Both the position numbers and the translations under genes were made by a program. 64,000 nt of DNA. Source: Alkalicoccobacillus porphyridii (lineage in GTDB: Bacteria > Bacillota > Bacilli > Bacillales > Bacillaceae_D). This document shows, in pieces, positions 37,231 through 46,290 of this stretch; the stretch's first letter is position 1, and every line of letters starts with the position of its first letter. Under the pieces are notes generated by a model. That model searched no databases, was not told the origin of the DNA, and saw nothing but the letters and a program-made list of their open reading frames with translations. The stretch is taken from contig NZ_VLXZ01000006.1 of NCBI RefSeq assembly GCF_007293315.1, positions 1 to 64,000 on the forward strand. The letters run 5' to 3'.

Positions 37231-37430
37231 CGGCGAGAGGAGAGTAAGAATCGGCGGGAGGCCTACGAAAGCGGCGAGAGGAGAGTAAGAATCGGCGGGA
37301 GGAGAGTAAGAATCGGCACGAGGCCTAGGAAAGCGGCGGAAGGAGAAGGAGAATCGGCGTAAGGCCTACGAAAGCGGCGGGAGGAGAAGACGAATCGGCG
37401 GGAGGCACTCAAAAACGGCGAGAAGTGGCG
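37231..37430. repeat. Purine-rich tandem array with 20/21-bp spacing (array B)
   Basis: CGGCG-type cores begin at 37231, 37252, 37272, 37293, 37314, 37334, 37355, 37375, 37396 and 37416. The steps are 21, 20, 21, 21, 20, 21, 20, 21 and 20. Two half-units (GAAAGCGGCGAGAGGAGAGT and AGAATCGGCGGGAGGCCTAC) make a 41-bp unit, with one extra half-unit. The sequence is unlike array A. It separates the murD terminator from ftsW. Confidence 0.9.
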
Positions 37431-37624
37431 TCAAATACGTCGCGAGTTACTTCTTCAACTACTTGAATAATCAGAGCGATGTTGGAATAAGCTGGCACGC
37501 TCACATCAACTCGCGATATTCGTTCCTTTGATTTTAGAGCGGAACCTGTGAAACGAGGTGGACATGTTTTCATAAGAACAAGCATATGGTGAAGAGAGAC
37601 TTGATTTGAGGTGGCCATATGCAA
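37409..37624 (-). other. Protein-like open frame, possibly a gene remnant
   Basis: A 71-codon minus-strand frame. Its middle (about residues 20-65, with TGSALKSKERISRVDV and NIALIIQVVEEV) has an alternating hydrophobic pattern and natural-looking codon use. There is no ribosome site before its first ATG, and its last residues lie in array B. I do not recognise a family. It may be a decayed or truncated gene, or chance. Confidence 0.25.
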
Positions 37625-38719
37625 AATTCAAAATCAGCACCCGATTATATTCTTCTTATTGTCACACTAACTCTCTTAAGTATAGGTGTGATTATGGTCT
37701 ACAGTGCAAGTGCGGTTTGGGCAGAATATAAATTTAACGATGCGGCCTTCTTTTTGAAAAGACAACTGTTCTTTGCAGGTGTTGGAGTAGCCATGATGTT
37801 TTTTATTATGAGGGTAGAGTATTGGACTTGGCGTACGTATGCCAAGCTCATTCTTCTTGTTTGTTTTGCTTTACTCATTCTAGTGCTAATCCCCGGTGTA
37901 GGTCTTGTCCGTGGTGGAGCAAGAAGCTGGCTAGGTATAGGTGCATTCTCCATTCAACCATCCGAATTTATGAAGATGGGCATGGCTGTGTTTTTAGCAA
38001 AATATCTCTCTGAACATCAAAAACAAATTGTTACTTTTAAGAAAGGTCTGCTTCCTACTTTATCTTTAGTTATGGTTGCGTTTGGGATTATCATGCTGCA
38101 GCCGGATTTAGGCACAGGAGCTGTTATGGTTGGTACCTGTGTTGTAATGATTTTTACGGCAGGAGCAAAAATTAGCCATTTTATTTGGCTTGGTGTTGTT
38201 GGTATTTTAGGTTTTGTAGGATTAATTGCATCAGCTCCGTATAGAATTCAACGAATAACATCTTTCCTGGACCCTTGGAGCGACCCGCTTGGCAGTGGCT
38301 TTCAAATTATCCAATCACTATACGCTATTGGACCAGGTGGTTTGATGGGAATGGGCTTTGGAGAAAGCCGGCAGAAATATTTTTATCTACCTGAGCCACA
38401 GACTGATTTCATCTTTGCGATATTAAGTGAAGAGCTGGGTTTTTTGGGAGGGTGCCTGGTTCTTGCGTTATTTGGTCTTTTACTTTGGAGGGGAGTGCGT
38501 GCTGCTCTCGCCGCTCCTGATTTATTTGGAAGCCTACTAGCAGCAGGTATTGTATCCATGATTGCCATCCAAGTAATGATAAATATTGGCGTAGTCTCAG
38601 GACTGATGCCGGTAACAGGGATTACGCTCCCTTTATTAAGCTATGGGGGGTCATCACTCACATTAATGCTTGTGTTAATTGGTATTTTATTGAATATTAG
38701 CAGGCACTCAAGATGGTAA
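37619..38719 (+). CDS. spoVE: SEDS glycosyltransferase FtsW/SpoVE
   Basis: A peptidoglycan polymerase of the SEDS family, with about ten membrane helices in 366 residues. It shows GGARSWLG (about 100-107), LQPDLGTG (about 160-167), the long external loop, and GLMPVTGITLPLLSYGGSS (about 324-342). By position between murD and murB it is SpoVE, which makes cortex with SpoVD; sequence alone does not exclude a division role. GAGGTGGCCAT precedes the ATG. It is followed by a terminator and by no murG. Confidence 0.88.
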   Translation: MQNSKSAPDYILLIVTLTLLSIGVIMVYSASAVWAEYKFNDAAFFLKRQLFFAGVGVAMMFFIMRVEYWTWRTYAKLILLVCFALLILVLIPGVGLVRGGARSWLGIGAFSIQPSEFMKMGMAVFLAKYLSEHQKQIVTFKKGLLPTLSLVMVAFGIIMLQPDLGTGAVMVGTCVVMIFTAGAKISHFIWLGVVGILGFVGLIASAPYRIQRITSFLDPWSDPLGSGFQIIQSLYAIGPGGLMGMGFGESRQKYFYLPEPQTDFIFAILSEELGFLGGCLVLALFGLLLWRGVRAALAAPDLFGSLLAAGIVSMIAIQVMINIGVVSGLMPVTGITLPLLSYGGSSLTLMLVLIGILLNISRHSRW

Positions 38720-38723
38720 GTGT

Positions 38724-38752
38724 AAGGCAGTCCGATCGACTGCTTTTTTTTA
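38724..38752 (+). terminator. Terminator after spoVE
   Basis: AAGGCAGTC and GACTGCTTTTTTT pair around a short loop containing CGATCG. The remaining bases to murB show no gene and no trace of murG that I can read. Confidence 0.8.
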
Positions 38753-39012
38753 TTTCAATAAAGGTGAGTGAATTCTGCAAAAAAGCTCAATATATCACAA
38801 GAAATCACACAGGTTTCTTGTGCCAAGAAGGTTGACTTCATGCTAAAATAAAGCGTAGAAGTTCTTTATTCAAAGCTTGAATGACCTAATCATTATACGT
38901 TACATAACCGATAAAAAAGAAGCTGAATTTTTTAGAGGATATGATCGCTCGCACATAATCTATGCTGCACTTAGGTATGTAATCAGTGAACGAGGAAAAA
39001 GTGAGGGAGATT

Positions 39013-39936
39013 ATGCAAAACTTACTTAAACAGCTTAAAGCCGAAAATGTCGGCATCGTTAAAATAAATGAACAACTCTCAAAGCATACAACATGGAAAA
39101 TAGGTGGACCTGCAGAGTTATTTGTTGAACCGTCAAGCAAAGATGGGCTTATAAAAACACTAAAACTCATTCGAGCTGCTAAAGTGCCATGGAGAACGAT
39201 TGGTAGAGGCTCAAATATTTTAATTTCTGATATGGGGTTAGAAGGGGTAACGATTAAGCTAGGTAAAGGTATGGACGATCTTGAGGTGCAAGGGGAGCAA
39301 GTTACAGTTGGAGCCGGTTACCCATTGGTGAAGCTGGCCACGATCATTAGCAGACAAGGGCTATCTGGTTTAGAATTTGCTGGTGGTATACCTGGATCTG
39401 TTGGTGGTGCTGTTTTTATGAATGCTGGCGCACATAGCTCTGATATATCTGCCATTTTTGAAAAGGCTCTTGTTTTGTTTGAGGATGGACGTTTAGAATG
39501 GCTGTATGCAGGAGATATGGAATTCGCTTACAGGACGACTAAGCTTCAACAGGAGCCGGCGATCTGTATAGAAGCCGTTTTTAATTTGCGAAGTGGAGAC
39601 AGAACAGAAATTGTTTCCAAAATGCAAGAAAACAAAGATTACAGAAAAAAATCACAACCCTATTCATTCCCAACCTGTGGAAGTGTCTTCCGCAACCCTT
39701 TACCTCACTACGCAGGTCATTTGATTGAGGAAGCAGGGTTAAAGGGTTATCAAATTGGCGGAGCTCAAATTTCCGAGCTTCATGCGAATTTTATTGTGAA
39801 TATAGGCTCAGCAACTGCAAAGGACGTGTTGGATCTTATTGAGCATGTGAAACATACTATTTTTGAAACAAAGCAAATCAGGTTGGAAACCGAGGTTGAG
39901 CTGTTTGGTGATCGAAATGAACAGGTAAACACATAA
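39013..39936 (+). CDS. murB: UDP-N-acetylenolpyruvoylglucosamine reductase MurB
   Basis: FAD enzyme that reduces UDP-GlcNAc-enolpyruvate to UDP-MurNAc. The 307-residue protein is the short type II form. FAD contacts are in TTWKIGGPAELF (about 27-38), GRGSNILI and GLSGLEFAGGIPGSVGGAVFMNAGAH (about 117-142), with the catalytic serine in FPTCGSVFRNP. The ATG at 39013 aligns with relatives and has GAGGGAG upstream. GTG at 38986 or 39001 is also in frame, with weaker support. Confidence 0.94.
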   Translation: MQNLLKQLKAENVGIVKINEQLSKHTTWKIGGPAELFVEPSSKDGLIKTLKLIRAAKVPWRTIGRGSNILISDMGLEGVTIKLGKGMDDLEVQGEQVTVGAGYPLVKLATIISRQGLSGLEFAGGIPGSVGGAVFMNAGAHSSDISAIFEKALVLFEDGRLEWLYAGDMEFAYRTTKLQQEPAICIEAVFNLRSGDRTEIVSKMQENKDYRKKSQPYSFPTCGSVFRNPLPHYAGHLIEEAGLKGYQIGGAQISELHANFIVNIGSATAKDVLDLIEHVKHTIFETKQIRLETEVELFGDRNEQVNT

Positions 39937-39981
39937 AAAAATATAAAATATAAAAATGTAAGTGAATCGAGGGGATTTGGC

Positions 39982-40773
39982 ATGAGTGATAAGAAGGTAA
40001 TAACGATTAATGACCGCATCCCTTCGTTAAAGGAACAACGAAAGCAGCGGGCAAATCGAAGGCTTTTGTTCTTTTTAGGCTTCTTTTTTATTCTGCTGCT
40101 ATTAATGATTTATTTTCAATCTCCACTAAGTAATATTACTAGCATAGAAGTGACAGGTAATGTTGTCGCTGATGAAAATGAAATTATTGAAGCGAGTGGC
40201 TTAAATGAAGGGGATAGCATTTGGAATTTGCATACAGATTCAGCTATAAGTCATATGGATGAACTTAAGGAAGTAGCTTCATCTGATATACATAGAAAAT
40301 TACCTAATACTGTTGAGATTACGATTACTGAGTATCCTCGAGTTGGGTATGTTAAGCAGGAGGATGGCTACTACCCCATGCTTGAAAGTGGTGCGCTTCT
40401 TGATGTACTTCCTAATGAGTCTGTTCCAGCAGATGCCCCGGTTATTGTAGCAGGTGCCGAGCAAACCAAGCTGGAACGATTAGCACAAGAGCTAGGAAAA
40501 ACATCAGATCAAATCAAAGAGAGAATATCAGAAATTTTGTTTGTCCCTACAGAAGAAGACCCACTCGCCTTACGCTTATATATGAATGATGGGTTAACTG
40601 TACAGACGTCAATTAATAACTTTTCAGAATGGATGACTCCCTATCCTTCCATAGCAAAAGAGGTCGATCCATCAAAGAATGGAATTCTTCATATGAAAAT
40701 GAGTCCTTATTTTGAAGATTTGGATTATCAGGAGGAAGAAGAGGAAGAATCAGAGACAGAGACAGACTCTTAA
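39982..40773 (+). CDS. divIB: Cell division protein DivIB (FtsQ)
   Basis: A 263-residue bitopic division protein. It has a basic cytoplasmic N-terminus, one membrane helix (about 29-46), an external POTRA domain starting SPLSNITSIEVTGN, the beta domain, and an acidic tail (EEEEEESETETDS). It stabilises FtsL-DivIC at the septum. GAGGGGATTTGGC precedes the ATG. It is the last gene before a 590-base gap that in B. subtilis holds ylxW, ylxX and sbp. Confidence 0.92.
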   Translation: MSDKKVITINDRIPSLKEQRKQRANRRLLFFLGFFFILLLLMIYFQSPLSNITSIEVTGNVVADENEIIEASGLNEGDSIWNLHTDSAISHMDELKEVASSDIHRKLPNTVEITITEYPRVGYVKQEDGYYPMLESGALLDVLPNESVPADAPVIVAGAEQTKLERLAQELGKTSDQIKERISEILFVPTEEDPLALRLYMNDGLTVQTSINNFSEWMTPYPSIAKEVDPSKNGILHMKMSPYFEDLDYQEEEEEESETETDS

Positions 40774-41064
40774 TCTATGACGAATGTTTCACAAATAAAA
40801 AAAGATTCGATTGATATATAGGGACAAGCTCCTTATCTCTATTAAGCGCGCATCATGAGAGTATAGGCATTTTGAAGGAATTTAAATGAGAGACTTTTGC
40901 CTTGAGGAAACGCTGTTTTTTGATGGTTTAAATGTCGGAAAAGGCTTCATAGCAACTTTAGCTATTCATTGCTAAAGTGGTGTAATCCGCCGGAAATCGA
41001 GAAAAATGTTAAGATTTCTTTGAAATGCTATGAGGTTTAGCTTTTCTAGCAAGGAAACTTGGTG

Positions 41065-41093
41065 TAGACTTAAATTAAATTGTAAAATATAAA
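41065..41093 (+). promoter_or_regulatory. Candidate sigma-A promoter of ftsAZ
   Basis: TAGACT (41065-41070), 17 bases, then TATAAA (41088-41093). Four of six and five of six consensus positions match. Confidence 0.45.
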
Positions 41094-41211
41094 ACTAAGT
41101 AGCTAGGTTCTTCAAAAGACCTTAAAACGTATTGGTATTTTTATTAAAAATATAAAAGTTTGAGCTACATAGACAGCATTGGTTCTGTTATCAAAAAAAT
41201 GACTCTGTTAA

Positions 41212-41239
41212 ACAGGAAATAACCGCTAATACGTTGAAT
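41212..41239 (+). promoter_or_regulatory. Sigma-H promoter of ftsAZ
   Basis: ACAGGAAAT (41212-41220) matches RnAGGAwWW, and GTTGAAT (41233-41239) matches RnnGAAT with 12 bases between, a full consensus match. B. subtilis ftsAZ also has a sigma-H promoter (P2), used to raise FtsZ at the onset of sporulation. Confidence 0.78.
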
Positions 41240-41364
41240 GTAATACATATGTTCACAAAAAGGTTTGCTATAACTGTTTAGAGCTTTTATGTTGATGAAC
41301 TGACAGGGCCTTATCATGTCTAATTAAAACCGCTTGAGATTAATTGATAAGGAGGTGCCGCAGA

Positions 41365-42654
41365 TTGAACACCACTGAAACGTACGTCAGTTTAGACATC
41401 GGTACATCTAATGTTCGAGTCATTATTGGAGAAGTAACAAATAAAGCGATTAATGTTCTTGGTGTAGGTACCGCGGAATCTGAAGGAATAAAAAAAGGTG
41501 CCATCGTAGATATCGATGAAACGGTGCATTCCATCCAACGAGCAGTAGATCAGGCAGAGAGAATGGTTGGTCTATCTATTAAACAAGTTGTAGTTGGAAT
41601 AAATGGTAACCACGTTCAGCTTCAACCATGCCATGGTGTTGTTGCGGTTTCCAGCCCGGATAGAGAAATAGGCACGGAGGATATTGGAAGAGTGATAGAT
41701 GCTGCTCAGGTTGTATCTATTCCACCGGAAAGAGAAATAATTGATGTAATTCCTAAACAATTTATCGTGGATGGTCTCGATGAAATTAATGATCCAAGGG
41801 GAATGATCGGTGTTCGATTAGAAATGGAAGGAACCATTATTACAGGTTCAAAAACCGTTTTACATAATCTGTTACGCTGCGTAGAGAAGGCTGGTCTTGA
41901 GATTGCTGATATTTGTCTACAATCATTAGCTTCTGGCTCAATTGCCGTCTCAAAAGACGAGAAGAGTCTCGGCGTGTGTATTATCGATATTGGAGGAGGG
42001 TCTTCAACTGTTTCAGTATTTGAACAGGGTGCTCTTCAGGCAGTATCTGTATTACCAGTCGGAGGCGACCATATAACAAATGACATTGCAGTTGGTTTAA
42101 GAGTGTCTACTGAGGACGCTGAACAAATTAAGAAAAAGCACGGAACAGCCTTTATAGATGAGGCAAGCGAAGAAGAGCAATTCACCTTTTCTTCCATCGG
42201 TTCCAATGAAAAACAAAAAATGTCACAGTTTGAATTAGCTCAAATGATTGAGCCTCGAATGGAAGAAATTTTTGAGCTTTTATTTAAAGAACTTGTACGA
42301 CTTGGATTCCGTGATTTTCCGGGAGGTTTTGTTTTAACTGGTGGTACAGTGATGTTGCCAGGTGTGTTAGAATTAGCAAAAGACTTGCTTCGAGGTAATG
42401 TTCGAATTGCAATTCCTGATTACATTGGTGTAAGGGAGCCTCGTTTTACAACAAGTGTTGGTCTTATTCAGTTTGCAAGCAGAAATGTGAAATTGCAGGG
42501 TCGTGAAATTGCGGCATCCGTTACTGAACAAGAAGAGGTGCCAAGGCAGAGCCGAGCTCAAACGTCTAATGAACCAGTGACTGAAGATCAAGTGGAAAAA
42601 GGGTCAAACAAAACATCTAAAATGAAAAACTTGTTTAAATCGTTTTTTGAATAA
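41365..42654 (+). CDS. ftsA: Cell division protein FtsA
   Basis: Actin-like ATPase that tethers FtsZ filaments to the membrane through a C-terminal amphipathic helix (KMKNLFKSFFE here). The protein has 429 residues. The phosphate-binding SLDIGTSNVR is at the N-terminus, GICIIDIGGGSS-type phosphate 2 lies near residue 203, and GFVLTGGTVMLPG near 318. It starts at TTG 41365 with AAGGAGGTG 7 bases upstream; the ATG at 41344 lies before that site and is rejected. The ftsZ gene follows after 39 bases. Confidence 0.95.
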   Translation: MNTTETYVSLDIGTSNVRVIIGEVTNKAINVLGVGTAESEGIKKGAIVDIDETVHSIQRAVDQAERMVGLSIKQVVVGINGNHVQLQPCHGVVAVSSPDREIGTEDIGRVIDAAQVVSIPPEREIIDVIPKQFIVDGLDEINDPRGMIGVRLEMEGTIITGSKTVLHNLLRCVEKAGLEIADICLQSLASGSIAVSKDEKSLGVCIIDIGGGSSTVSVFEQGALQAVSVLPVGGDHITNDIAVGLRVSTEDAEQIKKKHGTAFIDEASEEEQFTFSSIGSNEKQKMSQFELAQMIEPRMEEIFELLFKELVRLGFRDFPGGFVLTGGTVMLPGVLELAKDLLRGNVRIAIPDYIGVREPRFTTSVGLIQFASRNVKLQGREIAASVTEQEEVPRQSRAQTSNEPVTEDQVEKGSNKTSKMKNLFKSFFE

Positions 42655-42693
42655 TAAAATGAGCAGGCAGACAGGCGATTAGGGGGATCTAAC

Positions 42694-43836
42694 ATGTTGG
42701 AATTTGAAACAGATATGGAACAGCTTGCACAGATTAAAGTAATTGGTGTAGGCGGAGGCGGAAGTAATGCCGTTAACCGAATGATTGAAAATGGATTACA
42801 GGGTGTAGAGTTTATTGCCGTGAATACAGATGCGCAGGCACTACACTTATCTAAAGCAGAGTCCAAGTATCAACTTGGTGGTAAGCTGACTCGTGGATTA
42901 GGAGCCGGCGCAAACCCAGAGATTGGGAAAAAAGCTGCTGAAGAAAGTCGCGAGCAAATTGAAGAGGTCTTGCAAGGCGCGGACATGGTCTTTATTACAG
43001 CTGGAATGGGCGGAGGTACTGGTACTGGTGCTGCTCCGGTTATCGCTGAAGTAGCAAAGGAAATTGGCGCCCTTACAGTTGGCGTCGTAACTCGTCCGTT
43101 TACATTTGAAGGCCGCAAACGTCAAAATCAGGCTGCAAACGGAATTGCTGCATTAAAAGAAAAAGTAGATACATTGATTGTCATTCCAAATGATCGTCTT
43201 CTTGAAATGGTAGACAAAAATACACCAATGCTTGAGGCATTCCGTGAAGCGGATAACGTGCTTCGTCAAGGTGTACAAGGTATCTCAGATTTAATTGCTA
43301 CACCAGGTCTTATTAACTTAGACTTTGCTGATGTTAAAACAATTATGAGCGACAAAGGGTCTGCTCTAATGGGTATCGGAATTGCTACTGGTGAAAACCG
43401 TGCGACAGAAGCTGCTAAAAAAGCCATTTCATCTCCATTACTTGAAACGTCTGTAGATGGAGCCCAGGGTGTTCTCATGAACATTACAGGCGGTAACAAT
43501 CTTAGCTTGTACGAGGTTCATGAAGCAGCTGAAATCGTTTCTGCAGCATCAGATGCAGAAGTTAACATGATTTTTGGTTCTGTAATCAATGAGAATCTCA
43601 AAGATGAAATTGTGATTACGATTATTGCTACTGGATTTGAAGATAATGAGGATGCTCCTAAATCCAATGCTTCTCGTCCACACAAAAGCGTGACGCAAAA
43701 AGAAGAAGCACCACAGCAAAAGGAACCAAGGTTTCAACGCAGAGAACAGCAGGAACAACCACCTGCTACCGAACAGACGGATACACTAGATATCCCAACG
43801 TTCCTGCGTAACCGTAGAAATCGTTCGAATCAATAA
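42694..43836 (+). CDS. ftsZ: Cell division protein FtsZ
   Basis: Tubulin-like GTPase that forms the cytokinetic ring. The 380-residue protein has the tubulin signature [10 protein letters not shown] (about 108-117), the T7 loop with NLDFADVK (about 208-215), a glutamine-rich flexible linker (about 325-360), and the conserved C-terminal peptide DIPTFLRNR that binds FtsA and SepF. AGGGGGATCTAAC precedes the ATG. It is cotranscribed with ftsA and ends at the terminator that opens the large repeat. Confidence 0.97.
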   Translation: MLEFETDMEQLAQIKVIGVGGGGSNAVNRMIENGLQGVEFIAVNTDAQALHLSKAESKYQLGGKLTRGLGAGANPEIGKKAAEESREQIEEVLQGADMVFITAGMGGGTGTGAAPVIAEVAKEIGALTVGVVTRPFTFEGRKRQNQAANGIAALKEKVDTLIVIPNDRLLEMVDKNTPMLEAFREADNVLRQGVQGISDLIATPGLINLDFADVKTIMSDKGSALMGIGIATGENRATEAAKKAISSPLLETSVDGAQGVLMNITGGNNLSLYEVHEAAEIVSAASDAEVNMIFGSVINENLKDEIVITIIATGFEDNEDAPKSNASRPHKSVTQKEEAPQQKEPRFQRREQQEQPPATEQTDTLDIPTFLRNRRNRSNQ

Positions 43837-43869
43837 TTACGGAAACGTAGAAGCTGTGTGCACAGAATT

Positions 43870-44360
43870 AGTATAACTAATATAAAGGCTGAATAATGTT
43901 GGAGTCTCTCCATTCATTGTTCAGTCTTTTTTTATTGTATAAAAATGAAAGAGGGTGGCTGCTGCTCCGGAAATACACTTCGCTTTTAAAAGTGCATGGA
44001 GGAAATGGAGGTTATCTGAGTATGGGTTCTTCGGCTCTCGCTCCTGAAAATGGTGGCACGCTTATCGCGGGAAGGTAATGAGCTAACCCGGCTCCGCCAT
44101 CTTAACTCATTGAACCTTTTTATCGAGGTCACTGAAAAACGATCTTTATAAGACTGCTAACGTTCTTCAATTGATATAGTCAGAACGTTAGCGGAGGGTT
44201 CTCCTGTAGCGGCGCCATTCAGCTCATTCTTACATGATTTTTTCAGTGGCCTCCTTTTTATCCAAGCAGGTGTCGGCCCACCATTTTCGTTCGCTTGGTG
44301 GGTGGCAAGTATCAAGGATATGAGAGATGAAACACAGAGAGTCTATATAACTTTCCTACA
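43870..44360. repeat. Dispersed multi-hairpin element, full copy after ftsZ
   Basis: In order: a shared leader (TATAACTAATATAAA), the ftsZ terminator (43886-43933, GGCTGAATAATG to T7), an AATACACTTCGCTTTT segment, and nested stems. GAAAATGGTGG pairs with CCACCATTTTC (44045-44055 with 44279-44289). AAGGTAATGAGCTAA pairs with TTAACTCATTGAACCTT. GAGGTCACTGAAAAA (44125-44139) pairs with TTTTTCAGTGGCCTC. Innermost, CTAACGTTCT (44157-44166) pairs with AGAACGTTAG. The right flank matches the copy at 21740-21790. The bpr gene that follows ftsZ in B. subtilis is absent, and 44360-44550 shows nothing. Confidence 0.85.
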
Positions 44361-44553
44361 TAAGAAGTTGTTTATATTTATATTCTTAGTGAAGGATGTA
44401 GCAAGTGAATGTAATAGTGGACTTCTAAAGGCAAGCCTATCTATTGGATACATACCTCGTAGTCTTTCATTCAGATCATATTTCCCTCTTCATTTCCCTC
44501 CTGACATAATCCTTGAAAAGTTCCTAAAATAACAGGCGATTGACCGTCATGAA

Positions 44554-44586
44554 TTGACAGACTTTCTTGTAGGCAAAAGATATACT
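44554..44586 (+). promoter_or_regulatory. spoIIG promoter with extra-long spacing
   Basis: TTGACA (44554-44559) and TATACT (44581-44586) are separated by 21 bases. The B. subtilis spoIIG promoter is a sigma-A promoter with a 22-base spacer that needs Spo0A-P. No -35-like hexamer lies at normal spacing. A second TTGACCG lies at 44540. I see no perfect Spo0A box. Confidence 0.75.
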
Positions 44587-44614
44587 GGAAGTCATTCAGA
44601 AGGAGTTTGATCTT

Positions 44615-45547
44615 GTGACCCTTTATTTAGATATCATATGGCTGCTGAATTTTCTCATTGATTATCTATTGCTATTTTTGACGGCACTGGTATTAAAGCG
44701 TCAGCATAGTAAGCTGCGTGTAGCATTAGGGGCTTTATTTGCTTCCTTCATTGTCTTTTTGATGTTTACCCCAATGGCTTCTTGGTTCTATCATCCAGTA
44801 ACAAAGCTTTTTTATTCGGCAGTGATTGTCTGGATTGCCTTTGGTTTTAAACGTTGGACGTATTTTGCACAGGGATTAGCCATGTTTTATTTTGTAACCT
44901 TCATGACAGGAGGTATGTTGTTTGCGATTCATTTTTATACGCAAACAGAGCTTGATTTTCTAACAAGCGGTTTGCGATCGGATACGTCCATTGGTAGCCC
45001 CATAAGCTGGTTGCTCGTTATCGTTGGTTTTCCACTTGCTTGGTATTTCTCTAAGCATCGGCTGGACGCAATTGAAGCCACTTCCTTTAACTTACAGCAG
45101 CTAGCTGAACTGGAGGTAGAGATTGAGGACCAGTGCTTTCAGATGAGAGGGCTGGTGGATAGTGGGAATCAGCTTCACGATCCAATCACTAAAACACCCG
45201 TCATGATTGTAGAATCTAGAGTTTTAGAAGCCGCTTTTGGACAAGACGTCATTCACTCTTTGCTCGAAATGACCACGGTGAATAAACCAAGTCATGACAA
45301 TTCAACCCATTATCAGAAATTGGCCGATAGACTTCGTGTAATTCCGTTCCGATCGGTAGGACAATCACAGCCATTTTTAGTAGCCATCAAACCAGACCGT
45401 GTCAGTATACAATTCCATAATCAACGCTTTCAAACTTCTAAGGTGTTAATTGGCATACAGCCCATTGAATTATCACCAGAAGGACTGTATCAAGCAATCA
45501 TTCATCCTAAGCAAGTGATGGGAATGCCTGATGAAAGACTGGCATAA
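44615..45547 (+). CDS. spoIIGA: Pro-sigma-E processing protease SpoIIGA
   Basis: Membrane aspartic protease that activates pro-sigma-E in the mother cell after a signal from the forespore (SpoIIR). The protein has 310 residues: five N-terminal membrane helices (to about 150), then a cytoplasmic protease domain with the catalytic motif [13 protein letters not shown] (about 183-195). It starts at GTG 44615 with AAGGAGTTTGATC upstream. sigE follows after 29 bases. Confidence 0.94.
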   Translation: MTLYLDIIWLLNFLIDYLLLFLTALVLKRQHSKLRVALGALFASFIVFLMFTPMASWFYHPVTKLFYSAVIVWIAFGFKRWTYFAQGLAMFYFVTFMTGGMLFAIHFYTQTELDFLTSGLRSDTSIGSPISWLLVIVGFPLAWYFSKHRLDAIEATSFNLQQLAELEVEIEDQCFQMRGLVDSGNQLHDPITKTPVMIVESRVLEAAFGQDVIHSLLEMTTVNKPSHDNSTHYQKLADRLRVIPFRSVGQSQPFLVAIKPDRVSIQFHNQRFQTSKVLIGIQPIELSPEGLYQAIIHPKQVMGMPDERLA

Positions 45548-45576
45548 TGCTCTTATTTTATAACTGGGAGGATATT

Positions 45577-46290
45577 ATGATTAAACTAAAGCTAACTTTA
45601 TTCTGGTATCGTGTACTGCATCGCTTGGGTATGAAGGCGGATGAAATTTATTACATAGGCGGGAGTGAAGCCTTGCCGCCACCTCTATCAAAAGAGGAAG
45701 AAGCAGAACTACTTATGAAGCTGCCAAGTGGGGATCAGGCTGTACGTTCTGTATTAATTGAAAGAAATCTAAGATTGGTTGTATATATTGCACGTAAGTT
45801 TGAAAATACAGGAATAAACATTGAGGACCTAATCAGCATCGGTACCATCGGGTTAATTAAAGCAGTAAATACGTTTAACCCAGAGAAGAAGATTAAACTG
45901 GCAACCTACGCATCACGTTGTATTGAAAATGAAATTCTCATGTATCTACGCAGAAATAATAAAACACGTTCGGAGGTCTCATTTGACGAACCTCTTAACA
46001 TTGATTGGGATGGGAATGAATTGCTTCTTTCAGATGTGCTTGGAACAGAAGAGGATATCATTACAAAGGGTATTGAAGAAAAAGTAGATCGTAAGCTTCT
46101 AGGGAAAGCATTACACACATTAAGTGCGCGGGAGAAACAAATCATGGAGCTTAGATTCGGCTTAGCGGGGATAGAAGAGAAAACTCAAAAAGAAGTAGCT
46201 GACATGCTTGGGATCTCTCAATCCTACATCTCAAGGCTTGAAAAACGAATTATAAAACGACTACAAAAAGAGTTTAATAAGATGGTCTAA
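45577..46290 (+). CDS. sigE: RNA polymerase sigma-E, mother-cell factor
   Basis: First mother-cell sigma factor of sporulation, made as inactive pro-sigma-E. The 237-residue protein has a membrane-associated pro-sequence ([18 protein letters not shown]) up to the [14 protein letters not shown] processing zone near residues 25-40. Region 2 follows ([19 protein letters not shown] to [16 protein letters not shown]), and then region 4 with the helix-turn-helix [12 protein letters not shown] start at ATG 45577 with GGGAGGATATT upstream; the frame from 45547 overlaps the spoIIGA stop. It is the target of the SpoIIGA protease encoded next to it. Confidence 0.97.
   Translation: MIKLKLTLFWYRVLHRLGMKADEIYYIGGSEALPPPLSKEEEAELLMKLPSGDQAVRSVLIERNLRLVVYIARKFENTGINIEDLISIGTIGLIKAVNTFNPEKKIKLATYASRCIENEILMYLRRNNKTRSEVSFDEPLNIDWDGNELLLSDVLGTEEDIITKGIEEKVDRKLLGKALHTLSAREKQIMELRFGLAGIEEKTQKEVADMLGISQSYISRLEKRIIKRLQKEFNKMV

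Larger units (their letters stand above)
40774..41364 (+). promoter_or_regulatory. Long ftsA leader region without genes
   Basis: I see no open frame with a ribosome site in this 590-base AT-rich stretch. It contains at least one sigma-A-like and one sigma-H-like promoter (listed separately). An imperfect inverted repeat, TAGCAACTTTAGC/GCTAAAGT, lies near 40950-40980. It is probably the main control region of ftsAZ. Confidence 0.6.

Noticed and set aside
37231-37430. CRISPR-like array
   Set aside because: No variable spacers; spacing is 20-21 bp and cores are degenerate.
43896-44078. 60-codon frame in the ftsZ repeat copy, similar to frames at 11232-11450 and 21720-21908
   Set aside because: The similarity comes from the DNA repeat; starts lie inside the terminator hairpin and frames are not kept between copies.
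44302-44532. 76-codon frame before spoIIGA
   Set aside because: Continues from the repeat flank, no ribosome site, low-complexity hydrophobic end.
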